A stretch of DNA of 14,480 nucleotides, from positions 1-14,480 of the forward strand of contig NVSW01000001.1 in the NCBI GenBank assembly GCA_002401365.1, read 5' to 3'. The notes below the pieces were generated by a model. That model did not search any database, was not told the DNA's origin, and saw nothing but the letters and a program-made list of their open reading frames with translations. This document shows positions 13,880 through 14,480 of the stretch, piece after piece (within the stretch, counting starts at the first letter, position 1; each line of letters starts with the position of its first letter). The position numbers and the translations under genes were made by a program. The DNA is from Piscirickettsiaceae bacterium. GTDB lineage: Bacteria; Pseudomonadota; Gammaproteobacteria; Methylococcales; Cycloclasticaceae.

Positions 13880-14151
13880 ATAATGTCGTGTAAGCCACCT
13901 GAAACATATTTGTGAAGAACACTCGATACTAATGTTTGATAAGGGATGCCTTCTTCAAGCGCACGTCTTTGTAGTGACTCAAGATCGCGGCTAGATATAC
14001 GGATGTTAATACGTTTATCTTTTTTGAATGTTTCTTTAGCTGCAGCTTGCAACATTTTCTTACGTTTTGGCGTAAGAATAGATTTGAATTCACCTGCTTC
14101 AAAATCTTTAAGAATTTGTTTTTCTTCTTTACTAAGTTTAGGGTCGCTCAT
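13831..14151 (-). CDS. Ribbon-helix-helix antitoxin, BrnA/CopG type
   Basis: 106 residues. An N-terminal helix-rich part (LSKEEKQILKDFEAGEF, 6-22) precedes a ribbon-helix-helix: KRINIRISSRDLESLQRRAL (46-65) then GIPYQTLVSSVLHKYVSG (68-85). Such antitoxins neutralise the toxin and repress the operon. It is the second gene, overlapping the toxin stop as ATGA, with GGAG seven bases before its ATG; toxin-first order is the BrnT-BrnA arrangement. Relatives are expected to end soon after HKYVSG; here the last 15 residues (ANKALNTDAKKHRAG) are encoded by the attC site, so the tail is a product of cassette structure and probably unstructured. Confidence 0.88.
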   Translation of the reverse strand: MSDPKLSKEEKQILKDFEAGEFKSILTPKRKKMLQAAAKETFKKDKRINIRISSRDLESLQRRALEEGIPYQTLVSSVLHKYVSGGLHDIMANKALNTDAKKHRAG

Positions 14152-14426
14152 GATGATTCTCCTAAGTATACCTTTGTAGCCTTTCTGCTAGGAATGACTG
14201 TTTTTAAAAATATCTCTTTTCGGTTTTCTACATATGGAACTAGATACGCATAATCATCTATGTTTATAACAAATACACGCTGGTTTGGATATTTGTCACT
14301 ATTAGGATGCTCAATATCATCCAATAGCGCACCTTGTTGTAGGTAGAAAACTATATCCTCAAATGAAATACCACGCTCAGATATAAGCTGTTGATTTTTA
14401 GTGGAATTCCAATGTATCGGCTTCAT
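14148..14426 (-). CDS. BrnT-like toxin
   Basis: 92 residues. WNSTKNQQLISERGISFEDI (6-25) matches the BrnT start (W..KN...L..RG.SFE), and the C-terminal half has HPN, YPNQ, DDYAYLVPYVE and FLKTVIPSRKATK, the last being the conserved S/ARKAxK end of the family. BrnT proteins are RelE-fold ribonucleases that block translation. All blocks are present, so it looks intact. It is followed by its antitoxin with a four-base overlap. No ribosome-binding site precedes the ATG (14426-14424), and the -10 box lies only eight bases upstream, so the message may be leaderless. A broken relative lies at 11870-12113. Confidence 0.85.
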   Translation of the reverse strand: MKPIHWNSTKNQQLISERGISFEDIVFYLQQGALLDDIEHPNSDKYPNQRVFVINIDDYAYLVPYVENRKEIFLKTVIPSRKATKVYLGESS

Positions 14427-14433
14427 GCCATAA

Positions 14434-14442
14434 ATTGTAGCA
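14434..14442 (-). promoter_or_regulatory. Extended -10 promoter of the BrnT-like operon
   Basis: The - strand reads TGCTACAAT, identical to the promoter of the RelB/DinJ operon. It ends eight bases before the toxin ATG. No good -35 is seen. Confidence 0.55.
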
Positions 14443-14455
14443 TATATGTGTGCCT

Positions 14456-14474
14456 ATTGGCATCATGAGCCAAT
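14456..14474. promoter_or_regulatory. Inverted repeat upstream of the BrnT-like promoter
   Basis: ATTGGC (14456-14461) and GCCAAT (14469-14474) are perfect arms around seven bases, just upstream of the -10. It could be the operator bound by the antitoxin or part of a preceding cassette; the window ends here. Confidence 0.35.
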
Positions 14475-14480
14475 TTTTTG

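Larger units (their letters stand above)
12156..14480 (-). mobile_element. Partial chromosomal integron cassette array
   Basis: Four units of leftward small gene plus attC-like site follow one another: BrnT-like/RHH pair, HIRAN, DUF2059-like, lipoprotein. Sites are oriented R'' nearest the gene end and R' beyond, which is the direction in cassettes. By convention the integrase and attI would lie to the right. No integrase is in the window, so this may equally be an array of attC sites without an integrase. Decayed material from 12155 to about 10914 may be its worn distal end. Confidence 0.75.

Overview
The window reads as chromosome of an AT-leaning gammaproteobacterium, probably marine or environmental. 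The support is indirect: a benzoate/cumate-type and naphthalene-type aromatic oxidation cluster, a DUF58-TgpA pair, a small RRM protein, and a tail of integron-like gene cassettes. The genus is not identifiable from this sequence alone.

Left part (1-7.5 kb). A YCF48/BNR-repeat exported protein, cut by the left edge, reads leftward and is divergent from a Qor-type NADPH:quinone reductase. Between the convergent qor and methyltransferase genes lies a composite repeat (about 1804-2150): two copies of a 152-bp unit, each made of three ~50-bp monomers, framed by terminal inverted repeats. A coupled leftward pair follows (EamA/DMT exporter, then O-methyltransferase). Beyond a terminator comes a leftward aromatic-oxidation operon: BenD/CmtB-type dihydrodiol dehydrogenase, then Rieske dioxygenase alpha and beta subunits. 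No ferredoxin, reductase or ring-cleavage enzyme is in the window. A glutathione S-transferase is divergent from this operon and has its own terminator.

Middle (7.5-10.8 kb). A DUF58 protein and a TgpA-type membrane transglutaminase overlap, but the MoxR ATPase that usually precedes them is absent. A small RRM RNA-binding protein follows on the opposite strand.

Right part (10.9-14.48 kb). All genes are small, leftward and mostly of cassette type: a RelB/DinJ-YafQ toxin-antitoxin pair whose toxin is frameshifted, a decayed BrnT-like toxin, a lipoprotein, a DUF2059-like exported protein, a HIRAN protein, and an intact BrnT-like/RHH toxin-antitoxin pair. Between them sit attC-like recombination sites: two clear (13817-13879, 12156-12234), one fair (13417-13468), one degenerate (12861-12901). 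The orientation fits a chromosomal integron cassette array whose integrase, if present, would lie to the right of the window. The array appears to decay leftward, into pseudogenes, gene fragments and a terminator at 10892-10913.
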